A stretch of 64,000 nt of DNA from contig NZ_JBFHGL010000008.1 of the NCBI RefSeq assembly GCF_041583195.1, forward strand, positions 1 through 64,000, read 5' to 3'. The DNA comes from Sulfurimonas sp. GTDB lineage: Bacteria; Campylobacterota; Campylobacteria; Campylobacterales; Sulfurimonadaceae. Each line of letters opens with the position of its first letter. Within the stretch, counting starts at the first letter, position 1. The position numbers and the translations under genes are program-made. Below the pieces are notes generated by a model. That model ran no database searches. It had not been told where the DNA came from and worked only from the letters and a program-made list of their open reading frames with translations. Below, piece after piece: positions 18,570-26,792 of the stretch.

Positions 18570-18674
18570 ATGAACAATAAAATATTAGTCGGTATACTTG
18601 TATTGATTGTTGTTTCTATGGTTTTATCAGGCTTTATGGGCGATGATCCACATATTACTACAATTATAAAATAA
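18570..18674 (+). CDS. Small single-pass membrane peptide, 34 aa
   Basis: An ATG at 18570 follows AAGGATT at a good distance and opens 34 codons ending TAA at 18672-18674. The product has a short basic N-terminus, one hydrophobic helix (about 5-22, Ile/Leu/Val-rich) and a short polar tail (GDDPHITTIIK). A promoter-like pair lies upstream, and the gene sits alone between divergent nagZ and a convergent gene. I do not recognise it. It could be a small regulatory membrane peptide or a toxin-like peptide; no function is assigned. Confidence 0.6.
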   Translation: MNNKILVGILVLIVVSMVLSGFMGDDPHITTIIK

Positions 18675-18687
18675 CTAAAACCTTAGG

Positions 18688-19821
18688 CTATAAGCTTATA
18701 ACCTCTCCATACACATCTTGAGTATTGTATAAAGATTGTGCATTATCTATTACTCTTTTTTTCTCTGGATTAAAAAGTATATATGAAACTTTTTTCCCTA
18801 TCACTTCTGCTGGATTTATCGATGTCAACTCTATAAGTTTTCTCATATCAATTATTCCTGTTTTTACAAGTTTTGTATAGTAAAGCGGCAGAGCATCAGA
18901 AATTGACTCACATCCATAAGCTGCATCATAAAAAGCGACCTCTTTATTAACAGGAGATGATGGTTGATGAAGAGTTGTAAGTATATCTATTTGAGAGTTT
19001 TTCAACGCTTCTTGTAAAAGCAGCATATCACTATTTGAAGCAAGCGGTGGATCAAGTTTTGCAACTGTATTAAACCCTTCACACGATTCATCTGAATTTA
19101 CCAGATGGTGAAGTGAAACTTCACACGATACTTCAACACCCTCTTTTTTTGCCTGAGTTATTAAAGAGATCGAACGAGGAGATGCGATTGATTTGAAAAG
19201 AATTTTAATCTTAAAATGTCTTGCAATCTCGATCATACGGCTAACATGCAGTACTTCACTAAGATCAGGTATACCAGGTAGACCGAGATGACTACTTACA
19301 TCACCATCTAACATTACACCGTTACTGATAAGTGAGTTATCTTCAGCTTTTACAAAAAGAGTATTGCCGTACATCTTCATATATTCAGCTATTTTTATAG
19401 CTATATCATTTTTAGCAATTGTGCTCATATATGGATTTATTGCACCCTTTTTCAAAAGTATTGCAATATTACTTAAACTTCCATCACTCTGAAGCGCATT
19501 TAACATTACATCTACATTTGCACCTTCTGCATCTCTTAGACCATTTTGGGCAAATTCTAAAATTCCTTCACTGTCTATAGATGGGTTAGAGTCTGCATTT
19601 AGAACTAGATGTCCTATACCGCCTTTTTTTGCTTCAAGAGATACTTCTTGGATATTTTTAGAGTTTAATATACCATCATTTAATCTAACGTTTAGATCAA
19701 CCAATGCAGGTATAAGGTAAGCGCCCTTTGCGTCTATGACAGTATCTGTTCTGTCTTCAATAGTAAAGTTGTCTTCACGTAAACCATCTTGATCACAAAT
19801 CTTTGCATTTTTAATTACCAT
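18688..19821 (-). CDS. Dihydroorotase-like protein lacking the metal site (PyrC', ATCase-associated type)
   Basis: A 377-aa amidohydrolase-fold protein. In active dihydroorotase the first strand carries the metal ligands as D-x-H-x-H; here the segment is PALVDLNVRLNDG, with both histidines replaced (Asn, Arg). Other framework motifs persist (DPPLAS, TSINPAEVIGKK). Inactive homologues of this kind are known to scaffold aspartate carbamoyltransferase in pyrimidine synthesis, and that is the likely role; no pyrB lies in this window. An active pyrC must be elsewhere. Confidence 0.85.
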   Translation of the reverse strand: MVIKNAKICDQDGLREDNFTIEDRTDTVIDAKGAYLIPALVDLNVRLNDGILNSKNIQEVSLEAKKGGIGHLVLNADSNPSIDSEGILEFAQNGLRDAEGANVDVMLNALQSDGSLSNIAILLKKGAINPYMSTIAKNDIAIKIAEYMKMYGNTLFVKAEDNSLISNGVMLDGDVSSHLGLPGIPDLSEVLHVSRMIEIARHFKIKILFKSIASPRSISLITQAKKEGVEVSCEVSLHHLVNSDESCEGFNTVAKLDPPLASNSDMLLLQEALKNSQIDILTTLHQPSSPVNKEVAFYDAAYGCESISDALPLYYTKLVKTGIIDMRKLIELTSINPAEVIGKKVSYILFNPEKKRVIDNAQSLYNTQDVYGEVISL

Positions 19822-19884
19822 ATTTACCTACCCTCTTTGCTGGTTTTGATATAATTTTATTATTATAATTTATCAAGGCTTAGA

Positions 19885-20247
19885 TTGCGTTTTTTTTTAC
19901 TTATATTTTTAACTTTTTTAACATTAAATGCAGATTCGGTTTATGAAAAAGGCAAAAACCTTTATAAAGAGAAAGGTTGTGGAAGTTGTCATGGTCTAAA
20001 ACTCGAGGGTATGCACCGCTATCCTTACCTCGCAAACCGTGCAAAAGGTTTTTTGACATATAAACTAAAGCGTTTCCGCTCACAAAATGCAGACAACCAG
20101 CAACAAGAGATGATGATACCTTTTGCCATGAACCTTAGTGATGAACAAATAGAAGCACTTACAACATATATGAACAAGTATGTGGATGAGAGCTCAAATG
20201 GAAGATATGATGATAGTTTTTACCAAGAAGGAGATGGCGGTTCATGA
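19885..20247 (+). CDS. Small periplasmic c-type cytochrome
   Basis: A 120-aa precursor with a signal peptide (1-16) and one haem site CGSCH (32-36), followed by GLKLEGMHRYPYLANRAKGFLTYKLKRFRS, which resembles the class I haem fold. A Met in MMIPFAMNL may be the distal ligand. The start is TTG at 19885, preceded by AAGG at a normal distance; no ATG fits. Its end overlaps lpxB by four bases (ATGA), an unusual pairing with lipid A synthesis. Role: electron carrier for a respiratory chain or the peroxidase. Confidence 0.85.
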   Translation: MRFFLLIFLTFLTLNADSVYEKGKNLYKEKGCGSCHGLKLEGMHRYPYLANRAKGFLTYKLKRFRSQNADNQQQEMMIPFAMNLSDEQIEALTTYMNKYVDESSNGRYDDSFYQEGDGGS

Positions 20248-21287
20248 AAATACTTGTAAGCGCACTTGAACACTCAGCTAATGTTCATCTTAAATCACTC
20301 AAAAAAGAGTTGGGTGAGAATGTAGAGTTTGTTGGAATATTTAGTAAAGAGATGGGAGAGCCAATCGTAGACCTCTCAGCTTTAGCTATTATGGGTATTG
20401 TAGATGCACTAAAAAAACTGCGTTTCTTTTTTAAACTAAAGGATCAGATGGTAGAACTTGCAAGCGAAGTTGACAAGGTACTACTTATAGATTCATCAGG
20501 GTTTAACCTGCCGCTTGCAAAAGCTTTGAAAAAAAAGTACCCCCAAAAAGAGATCATCTACTATATTCTACCTCAAGCCTGGGCATGGAAGAAAAAACGC
20601 ATACCTGTTTTGGCTAGTACTATCGATACTCTAGCATCTATACTTCCATTTGAGCCGTCTTACTATCCAGAAAATGCAAATATTACTTATGTAGGACACC
20701 CTCTGCTTGATCAGATAACAAAGTTTAAAACATCTCTTAATGAAGATGTTAAGAAGATAGTATTTATGCCTGGAAGCCGTAAAGGTGAGATCACAAGACT
20801 TATGCCAATATTTCGTGAAGTAAGACAAAAACTAGATGTTAAAGGTATACTTATTATCCCTACAAACTTTTCTAAAGAGAAAATTGATGAACTCTATGGA
20901 GATATAAGTGGGTTTGAAGTTGTACATGAGACATATAACACTTTATACGAAGCAGACTTTGCCTTTATATGTTCTGGTACTGCTACACTTGAAGCATCAA
21001 TAATAGGTACACCACTTATTCTTAGCTATATAGCTAATAAAGTAGACTGGTTTATTGGAAGTCGTTTAGTTAAGCTTGAGCATGTAGGGCTTGCAAACAT
21101 AATGTTTAAAAAGCATAAAAACAAAATTATGCATCCTGAATTTTTACAAGAAGATGTTAGCGTTGATAATCTTATCAATGCATACTATAACTATAATAGA
21201 GAATCATTCCTCGAGGACTCTAAAGAGCTAAGGTCTTACCTTAAAAATGGCAGTTCAAAAAACGTGGCCGGTCTAATTAAGAGATAG
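20244..21287 (+). CDS. lpxB: LpxB, lipid-A-disaccharide synthase
   Basis: Joins UDP-2,3-diacylglucosamine and lipid X at the inner membrane in lipid A synthesis. The 347-aa GT-B protein shows the family opening (ILVSALEHSANVHLKSLKKEL), VLLIDSSGFNLPLAKALK, YYILPQAWAWKKKR, the FMPGSRKGEI phosphate-binding segment and the SGTATLEASIIGTPLIL sugar-nucleotide motif. The 347-aa length is typical of the shorter Campylobacterota enzymes. It is translationally coupled to the upstream cytochrome, and its last 11 bases overlap the convergent metallophosphoesterase gene. Confidence 0.95.
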   Translation: MKILVSALEHSANVHLKSLKKELGENVEFVGIFSKEMGEPIVDLSALAIMGIVDALKKLRFFFKLKDQMVELASEVDKVLLIDSSGFNLPLAKALKKKYPQKEIIYYILPQAWAWKKKRIPVLASTIDTLASILPFEPSYYPENANITYVGHPLLDQITKFKTSLNEDVKKIVFMPGSRKGEITRLMPIFREVRQKLDVKGILIIPTNFSKEKIDELYGDISGFEVVHETYNTLYEADFAFICSGTATLEASIIGTPLILSYIANKVDWFIGSRLVKLEHVGLANIMFKKHKNKIMHPEFLQEDVSVDNLINAYYNYNRESFLEDSKELRSYLKNGSSKNVAGLIKR

Positions 21288-22398
21288 TAATCTCTGTGAT
21301 CTCTGATGATGCGCCAAGCCTCATAGGAGGTCCCCAAAACCCTGTACCTTTGTTTATGTAAATTTGTAAATTTTCATTATGCTGATGTAATCCGCTTACA
21401 TAAGACTGTTGAAGTTTTACAAGTGCTTTAAAAGGGTAAAGCTGCCCGCCATGAGTATGACCGCTTAAAATAAGGTCAACACCACTTCCAACATGTTCTA
21501 TAAAACGCGGTTGATGAGCTAAAAGTACAGTTGGAGATTTTTTATCTCTATGTTCCAATGCCTTATAAAGGTCCGGTTCATGATGTTCAACACGATAACC
21601 AAACACATCATATACACCGCATAAATTAAAACCTCTTCCCTCTTCACCTATATATACACTTTCATTCTCTAGCACTCTAATACCAAGCTTTTTTGCAGCA
21701 TCTATTATCTCATCTACATTATGAAAATATTCATGGTTTCCAACTATAAAATAGGTACCGTATCTGCTTTTTAATCTTTTTAATTCATCTAGTGCAGCCT
21801 GTGCACGTGAAATTTTTACATCTACCAGATCACCTGTTATAACTACTATATCTGCATCTAATTTATTTACACGATCTACTATGTCTGCTACAAACTTTTT
21901 ATCTACTATCCCACCTATATGTATATCACTTATTTGAGCAATTTTATATTTATGGGCTAAGTTTTTGATCTTGATATCAACACTCTCTAGTTTAATAAAC
22001 TTAGCTTCATATATAGCACGTGCACTAAGTGCAAATGCTACACCTAAAGATGATAGATCAAGAGATTTTTTAAAAAACTCTCTTCTGTTTTCTTTGATGG
22101 GAAGTGTGTCTATTGTTACTCTTGAGAGATCGTAAAAAACTGCAGTACATAATAATAAAAACAAAATACCTATAGGAAGCGAAACTAAAAAATAAAGCCA
22201 GTTTGGAAAATCAAATAAATATCTTCCAAGTACGTAAAAAATTATTCCTAATATATTTATGTATAAAAATATATTTAGGTACTTTTTTACTCTATCACTT
22301 AGATGAAGTTTTTTAAAAAATCTTCTATTAATGTACATATTTATTAAAATAAATACACCTATAAAAGCTATAAAAAACAACGGCATAAGTTTTATCAT
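21277..22398 (-). CDS. Membrane-anchored metallophosphoesterase (YkuE/YaeI-like)
   Basis: A 373-aa protein with three to four N-terminal membrane segments (about 1-105) and a calcineurin-like phosphoesterase domain (about 145-370). The metal-binding motifs are all present: DIHIGG, GDLVD, GNHEY and GHTHGGQLYP. Homologues act on phospholipids or lipid-linked phosphates; the substrate here is unknown. It lies six bases from dsbD on the same strand and tail-to-tail with lpxB. Confidence 0.88.
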   Translation of the reverse strand: MIKLMPLFFIAFIGVFILINMYINRRFFKKLHLSDRVKKYLNIFLYINILGIIFYVLGRYLFDFPNWLYFLVSLPIGILFLLLCTAVFYDLSRVTIDTLPIKENRREFFKKSLDLSSLGVAFALSARAIYEAKFIKLESVDIKIKNLAHKYKIAQISDIHIGGIVDKKFVADIVDRVNKLDADIVVITGDLVDVKISRAQAALDELKRLKSRYGTYFIVGNHEYFHNVDEIIDAAKKLGIRVLENESVYIGEEGRGFNLCGVYDVFGYRVEHHEPDLYKALEHRDKKSPTVLLAHQPRFIEHVGSGVDLILSGHTHGGQLYPFKALVKLQQSYVSGLHQHNENLQIYINKGTGFWGPPMRLGASSEITEITIS

Positions 22399-22404
22399 CT
22401 TATT

Positions 22405-24183
22405 TTATATACTGTTTAAATGTTTTAAAAATTTATCAGGTTCTATAAAACCAACTATCGTTTTTGAACTTAACACTTCACTGTTTTTTGAAAAGAATAT
22501 AATTGCCGGTGGACCGAAAACTCCATACTTAGCACTTAAGTTTTTCTCATCTTCACCGTTTGCAGTAATATCTGCTTTAATTAAAACAAACTCGTCCATC
22601 TTTGTCTTAACCGCTTCATTCGAAAACGTTACTTTCTCTAATTCTTTACAAGCAGTACACCAATCTGCACTAAAGTCAAGCAGAATCTTTTTACCGCTGT
22701 TTTGTTCAAGAAGCAAATCTAACTCAGCTATACTTGTTACTTTTGTAAAGTTATTATGGCTTACACTGCTAACTGCTGTTGATGTTACTGGCGATGTTAA
22801 AGAACCAAGTGGTTTAGTCATTGAGTTTGATCCACTAAGTACACCTATAAACAATGCTACAGAATATACAAATATGATCATGGCAATCGTTTTCTTAACA
22901 TGATGATGTGCTTTTTCATGATCAAAAAGACCTAGGTAATACGCAAAACCGATACCAGTAAATGAATAAGCAAGCATAGTTATATAGCTGTCTAATATAC
23001 GTTCAAGCATCCATATAGCTATAATAACCATAGTAACACCGAAGAATGCATTTACAAGCGTCATCCACTCACCAGGTTTTGGCATAAGTTTACCTGCACT
23101 TGTACCAACAAGTATAAGAGGAATCCCCATCCCTAAACTCATAGCAAACAGTGCGGCACCGCCAAGAGCAGCATCACCTGTTTGACCTATATATACAAGT
23201 GCTCCCGCAAGGGGTGCTGCTACACACGGACCAACGATCAATGCCGATAAAAATCCCATAATAGCTACACCAATCATGCCGCCTTTTTCTTCACCTGTTT
23301 TACTAACTTTACTAACTATACTGTCTGGAATTTTAATCTCGTAAAATCCAAACATTGAAAAAGCTAGAGCTATAAAAACACCTGAAAATGCTACGATCAC
23401 ATAAGGGTTTTGAAGAGCTGCTTGAAGATTTGCTCCAAACACACCTGCTAATACTCCAGCAATTGTATAAGCAACACTCATTGCTAGTACATACACCATA
23501 GACATAGTAAATGCTTTACATTTTTCTTCATTTTTACATTGAGAAACAATAACACCTGAGATGATCGGAACCATTGGAAATACACATGGTGTTAAAGATA
23601 AAAACAATCCAAAAACAAAGAAAGTAAATAATACCATCCATAAACTGCTGTTTTTGATAGTATCAGCTATAAAATCTGTTTCTGAAAGTTCCTGAGAAGT
23701 TACATTTTTCTTTTCTTCTTTTTCAAGTTTAATTGGTTCTAGTTTATTTATAGATTCTACATTTTGCAGCTTATCTGTATCTATTTTGAGTTTAAATTTA
23801 TCTGTATATGGTTCATAACATAATCCGCGTTCAGAACATCCTTGATAAGATATATTAAACTCAACATCTTTAACACCAGTCGCTCCACTACTGTTTTCAA
23901 GATAGACTATAAAAGTTGGAGTTGTAATGTAAGCCATATCACCATGATGATCTATCGCTTCAGGTGAATCTATATTTGAAATATTTAATCCACTGCCATC
24001 AGTTAGTTCAAGTTTAATAGACTCTTCATAAAGGTATATATCTTTTGCTATCTCAATTTTTGCAACTATTTGAGATTCATCATTCACTTGAGCACTGCTT
24101 TTAAAAGCCTCTTCAGGCATTAAAAACTTTGGAGCAGCCATAAGTGTAACAACTGCAAAAAATAATAACAATAACTTCTTCAT
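22405..24183 (-). CDS. dsbD: DsbD, thiol:disulfide interchange protein
   Basis: Carries reducing power across the inner membrane to periplasmic thiol proteins, including cytochrome c maturation. The 592-aa product has a signal peptide, an N-terminal immunoglobulin-like domain with the Cys pair in CSERGLCYEPYTD, eight membrane segments (about 175-460) with the reactive cysteines in LTPCVFPMVP and VGPCVAAPLAG, and a C-terminal thioredoxin domain with WCTAC. All three Cys pairs of E. coli DsbD are conserved. The several c-type cytochromes here would need this supply of electrons. Confidence 0.96.
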   Translation of the reverse strand: MKKLLLLFFAVVTLMAAPKFLMPEEAFKSSAQVNDESQIVAKIEIAKDIYLYEESIKLELTDGSGLNISNIDSPEAIDHHGDMAYITTPTFIVYLENSSGATGVKDVEFNISYQGCSERGLCYEPYTDKFKLKIDTDKLQNVESINKLEPIKLEKEEKKNVTSQELSETDFIADTIKNSSLWMVLFTFFVFGLFLSLTPCVFPMVPIISGVIVSQCKNEEKCKAFTMSMVYVLAMSVAYTIAGVLAGVFGANLQAALQNPYVIVAFSGVFIALAFSMFGFYEIKIPDSIVSKVSKTGEEKGGMIGVAIMGFLSALIVGPCVAAPLAGALVYIGQTGDAALGGAALFAMSLGMGIPLILVGTSAGKLMPKPGEWMTLVNAFFGVTMVIIAIWMLERILDSYITMLAYSFTGIGFAYYLGLFDHEKAHHHVKKTIAMIIFVYSVALFIGVLSGSNSMTKPLGSLTSPVTSTAVSSVSHNNFTKVTSIAELDLLLEQNSGKKILLDFSADWCTACKELEKVTFSNEAVKTKMDEFVLIKADITANGEDEKNLSAKYGVFGPPAIIFFSKNSEVLSSKTIVGFIEPDKFLKHLNSI

Positions 24184-24201
24184 TCGAACTTCCTTTTAAA
24201 C

Positions 24202-25494
24202 TTAACTTTTAAACTTGACTAGAATCATCCCTGCAAATTTTTCTTTTTTATAATATTCAACTCTGTATATATCACCGCTTTGATCAACAGAAAATCTCTG
24301 CGCTATTTGATTTTTAGCAATATGTACATCTGTCTCTTTTTTTCTTGAGCTAGTATAACCTATTACATTAACTCTATAGTTCTGATCATCTTTAACTAAA
24401 AAGTTTTTTTTCACCTCAACTATATCACCAAAACTTACATCAATTACTTCACCGTCTATTAAAAATTCAAAAGTAGGTTTATGCTCATCATGTTCTATAT
24501 AATCAGCCTTAAGGCGAGATAGTCTTCTATTTCCATATTGGATCGTATATTCATTACCTTGTTTTACAATAGTAAGTAAAGGATTGCTTGCACGGAAATC
24601 AACCTCTTCGTCTTTCTTTATTGGAAAATATCTTAAATAGTTTCTTATTTTACTAAGAGGGAGTTTTATTTTATTATCATACATAGAGATATAGATGTCA
24701 TTATTTATAGCTGCATATACACCGTTTGGATGCATTGTGAACTTTCTTTTATATTCTATACCCATAATTTGCATATATCTCTCTAGTGCTAAAAGGTGGT
24801 AATATACTCTTTCGTGAGTAGATAAACTCTTACTGGCTTCATTTCCAAAAGCGGCTTTATTGTTGTTTATAGCAAAATACGTAAGGCTTTTTTCCATCTC
24901 TTTATCACCCTCACGCGTTCTTGTATTATGAAGGTGGTACTTATGTTCTTGCTTCATAAGATGTTTATTTACATACTTATTAACTTTATGGGCTATTTCA
25001 GCCAGATTTCCATACTGAGCATCTATGTTTTCCTGATCAACAATAGAACACTGTCCCCATCTAGATGGCGAATGCATATTATCCTCATATGTAGGTCTAT
25101 AAAATCCGCTTCCATCATGAAGATTTACTATAAGCTTAACTTTTTCATCTTTTATGTAGCTTTTGATTCTCTGAATTGTGTCATACTCAGGATCTTCACA
25201 TGATAGTTCTGCAAATTTTCTGTTCATGTCACCAAACGGTCCACGACTTCTCTTTATAATGCTGTAAAAATTAAGATTTGGAACAATCCAAACTGAACCT
25301 TTAGTAATTTCATAGTGTGTAGCAAGAAGAGATGCAGATAAGAATCCTCCAGGCTCATCACCCTGTATACCACCAACAACTAATAGTGTATTGTCATCAT
25401 CTACACCTTTTTTTATAAGGTTAAAGTCATAGTGTTTAGCAGATGCAAACAGTAGAGTTGAAAATAAAAATAATAAACTAAATAATCTCAACAT
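24202..25494 (-). CDS. csd4: M99-family carboxypeptidase, Csd4/Pgp1-like (cell shape)
   Basis: A periplasmic D,L-carboxypeptidase that trims peptidoglycan tripeptides to dipeptides and generates helical cell shape in Helicobacter (Csd4) and Campylobacter (Pgp1). The precursor has a signal peptide (about 1-19), the M99 metal motif GGIQGDEPGGF (Gln44, Glu47) and NLHDGSGFY (His126); these match the Gln46, Glu49, His128 ligands of H. pylori Csd4 with a two-residue shift. Two beta-domains follow. I start at the ATG at 25494; a TTG at 25506 would add four residues. It overlaps the upstream M15 gene. Confidence 0.9.
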   Translation of the reverse strand: MLRLFSLLFLFSTLLFASAKHYDFNLIKKGVDDDNTLLVVGGIQGDEPGGFLSASLLATHYEITKGSVWIVPNLNFYSIIKRSRGPFGDMNRKFAELSCEDPEYDTIQRIKSYIKDEKVKLIVNLHDGSGFYRPTYEDNMHSPSRWGQCSIVDQENIDAQYGNLAEIAHKVNKYVNKHLMKQEHKYHLHNTRTREGDKEMEKSLTYFAINNNKAAFGNEASKSLSTHERVYYHLLALERYMQIMGIEYKRKFTMHPNGVYAAINNDIYISMYDNKIKLPLSKIRNYLRYFPIKKDEEVDFRASNPLLTIVKQGNEYTIQYGNRRLSRLKADYIEHDEHKPTFEFLIDGEVIDVSFGDIVEVKKNFLVKDDQNYRVNVIGYTSSRKKETDVHIAKNQIAQRFSVDQSGDIYRVEYYKKEKFAGMILVKFKS

Positions 25495-26218
25495 GCCAAG
25501 GTTCAAACCTTACTCCATCACTGTTATTTTCATCATATCTCATACCAATATAATCCAATGTTCTCATTTTTGAAAATTCATCTGTCGTAGCAAAATCAGC
25601 AGTAAAATTTTTATATCCCCAACCTTTTCTTCCAACATCAAAATCACTAATTGTATGATATGAGTATGCTGGCGGTGCTATGCTGACACTTGCCTTTGTA
25701 ATATTTCCATGTGAATAATATATTTTATTCACGTAAAGACTAAGCTGCTTTATGATGTTTCTTACACCGGATGTTAAAACGAGTGTGGGACCGACATCGC
25801 TTAATAAATTTTTGTAATCTTGTTCAGGCTGACCTTTAAATAGATAATGCCCGGTATACGGAATTTTTATAACATCTTTGGCAGATACTGAATTTTCAAG
25901 ACTTACTACCGTTTTAGTACCGTAAAAACCATACTGATTAGGATCTTCAAAAAACAATTTCTCGATCAGTTTTATCTCATCTTTAGTGAAATCACCTATT
26001 GCCGAATAGTTTCTTGCGTAATAGAGCGCTTGGTTGTATGAGATGATGTTAAAGTTTGCAAAACCTACATAACGTCTAAGTCTTTTTAGTCTATTGTTTA
26101 AACTGATAAGAGTATACCATTCATCTCTACTCAAATATATATCAGTTTCATTTGCAATTAGCTCTTTTGCGAACACTGGTGCCAATAATGTGCTAAATAA
26201 AAAATCCCTTCTTTTCAT
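25478..26218 (-). CDS. M15-family peptidoglycan carboxypeptidase with Tat-type signal
   Basis: A putative zinc D,D- or L,D-carboxypeptidase of the VanY/M15 fold. The metal ligands are visible: SYHTISDFDVG (His, Asp) and the C-terminal EPWHVE (Glu, His). The N-terminus MKRRDFLFSTLLAPVFA matches a twin-arginine signal, so I start at the ATG at 26218; an upstream ATG at 26236 would overlap the -10 box and precede the signal. The 3' end overlaps csd4, giving a two-gene peptidoglycan-trimming unit. Which peptide bond is cut cannot be read from sequence. Confidence 0.8.
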   Translation of the reverse strand: MKRRDFLFSTLLAPVFAKELIANETDIYLSRDEWYTLISLNNRLKRLRRYVGFANFNIISYNQALYYARNYSAIGDFTKDEIKLIEKLFFEDPNQYGFYGTKTVVSLENSVSAKDVIKIPYTGHYLFKGQPEQDYKNLLSDVGPTLVLTSGVRNIIKQLSLYVNKIYYSHGNITKASVSIAPPAYSYHTISDFDVGRKGWGYKNFTADFATTDEFSKMRTLDYIGMRYDENNSDGVRFEPWHVEII

Positions 26219-26225
26219 AAATGTG

Positions 26226-26231
26226 ATTATA
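26226..26231 (-). promoter_or_regulatory. -10 box placed seven bases before the M15 start codon
   Basis: TATAAT preceded by TTTTTTTGGA on the minus strand, followed by CACATTT and the ATG at 26218. No Shine-Dalgarno fits between them, so the transcript may start at or one base from the ATG. Confidence 0.5.
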
Positions 26232-26247
26232 TCCAAAAAAACATTAT

Positions 26248-26706
26248 CTAATATGGTTTTCTATCATCTTTTTCAAGCCATATATCAAAAAGAGAGGCAC
26301 TTTTTTCATGCTCAATCTGTTCAATATCCAGCTGTTTATTTTCACCCCTGAGCATTCCGTGAAAATGTTTATCGTCAAACCCTCCGCGAGCTGCATCATC
26401 TTCAGTAGCCCCGTAATAAATCTTGCTTATTCTAGCCCAGTATATTGCACCAAGACACATAGGACATGGGTAACATGTAGTATATATTACACAACCAGAT
26501 AGATCAAAGCTGCCAAGTTTTTTAGATGCTTCTCTTATGGCATTTACTTCAGCATGAGCGGTAGGATCATTAGTTTTTATAACCTCATTATGAGCACTTG
26601 CTATTATCTCGTCGTCTTTTACTATTACAGCGCCAAAAGGACCACCCTCGTTTGAGAGCATCCCGTTTGTTGCTTCATTGTAAGCAATCTCCATCCATCT
26701 GTTCAT
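26248..26706 (-). CDS. guaD: Guanine deaminase (cytidine-deaminase fold)
   Basis: Converts guanine to xanthine in purine salvage or nitrogen supply. The 152-aa protein has the zinc motifs HAE (51-53, catalytic Glu53) and PCPMC (Cys81, Cys84), with the guanine-deaminase-specific stretches GGPFGAVIVKDDEII, NDPTAHAEVNAIREA, MCLGAIYWARI and the C-terminal DAARGGFDD closely resembling Bacillus GuaD. The tRNA deaminase TadA shares the fold but differs in these segments. AAGGG precedes its ATG; the gene is divergent from the next. Confidence 0.9.
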   Translation of the reverse strand: MNRWMEIAYNEATNGMLSNEGGPFGAVIVKDDEIIASAHNEVIKTNDPTAHAEVNAIREASKKLGSFDLSGCVIYTTCYPCPMCLGAIYWARISKIYYGATEDDAARGGFDDKHFHGMLRGENKQLDIEQIEHEKSASLFDIWLEKDDRKPY

Positions 26707-26730
26707 AAATTTCCCTTGAGATTTTGCAAC

Positions 26731-26736
26731 ATTATA
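26731..26736 (-). promoter_or_regulatory. -10 box of guaD
   Basis: TATAAT on the minus strand after a run of A, 25 bases before the guaD ATG, in the divergent spacer. Confidence 0.5.
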
Positions 26737-26792
26737 TACTTTTTTTTTATTTACTTTATGATAAACTGAGAATCATACAAAAGAGGTTTATT

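Noticed and set aside
18685-18704. Near-palindrome AGGCTATAAGCTTATAACCT as operator or terminator
   Set aside because: It spans the stop codon of the dihydroorotase-like gene, has one mismatch, no loop and no T-tract; chance in AT-rich DNA is sufficient.
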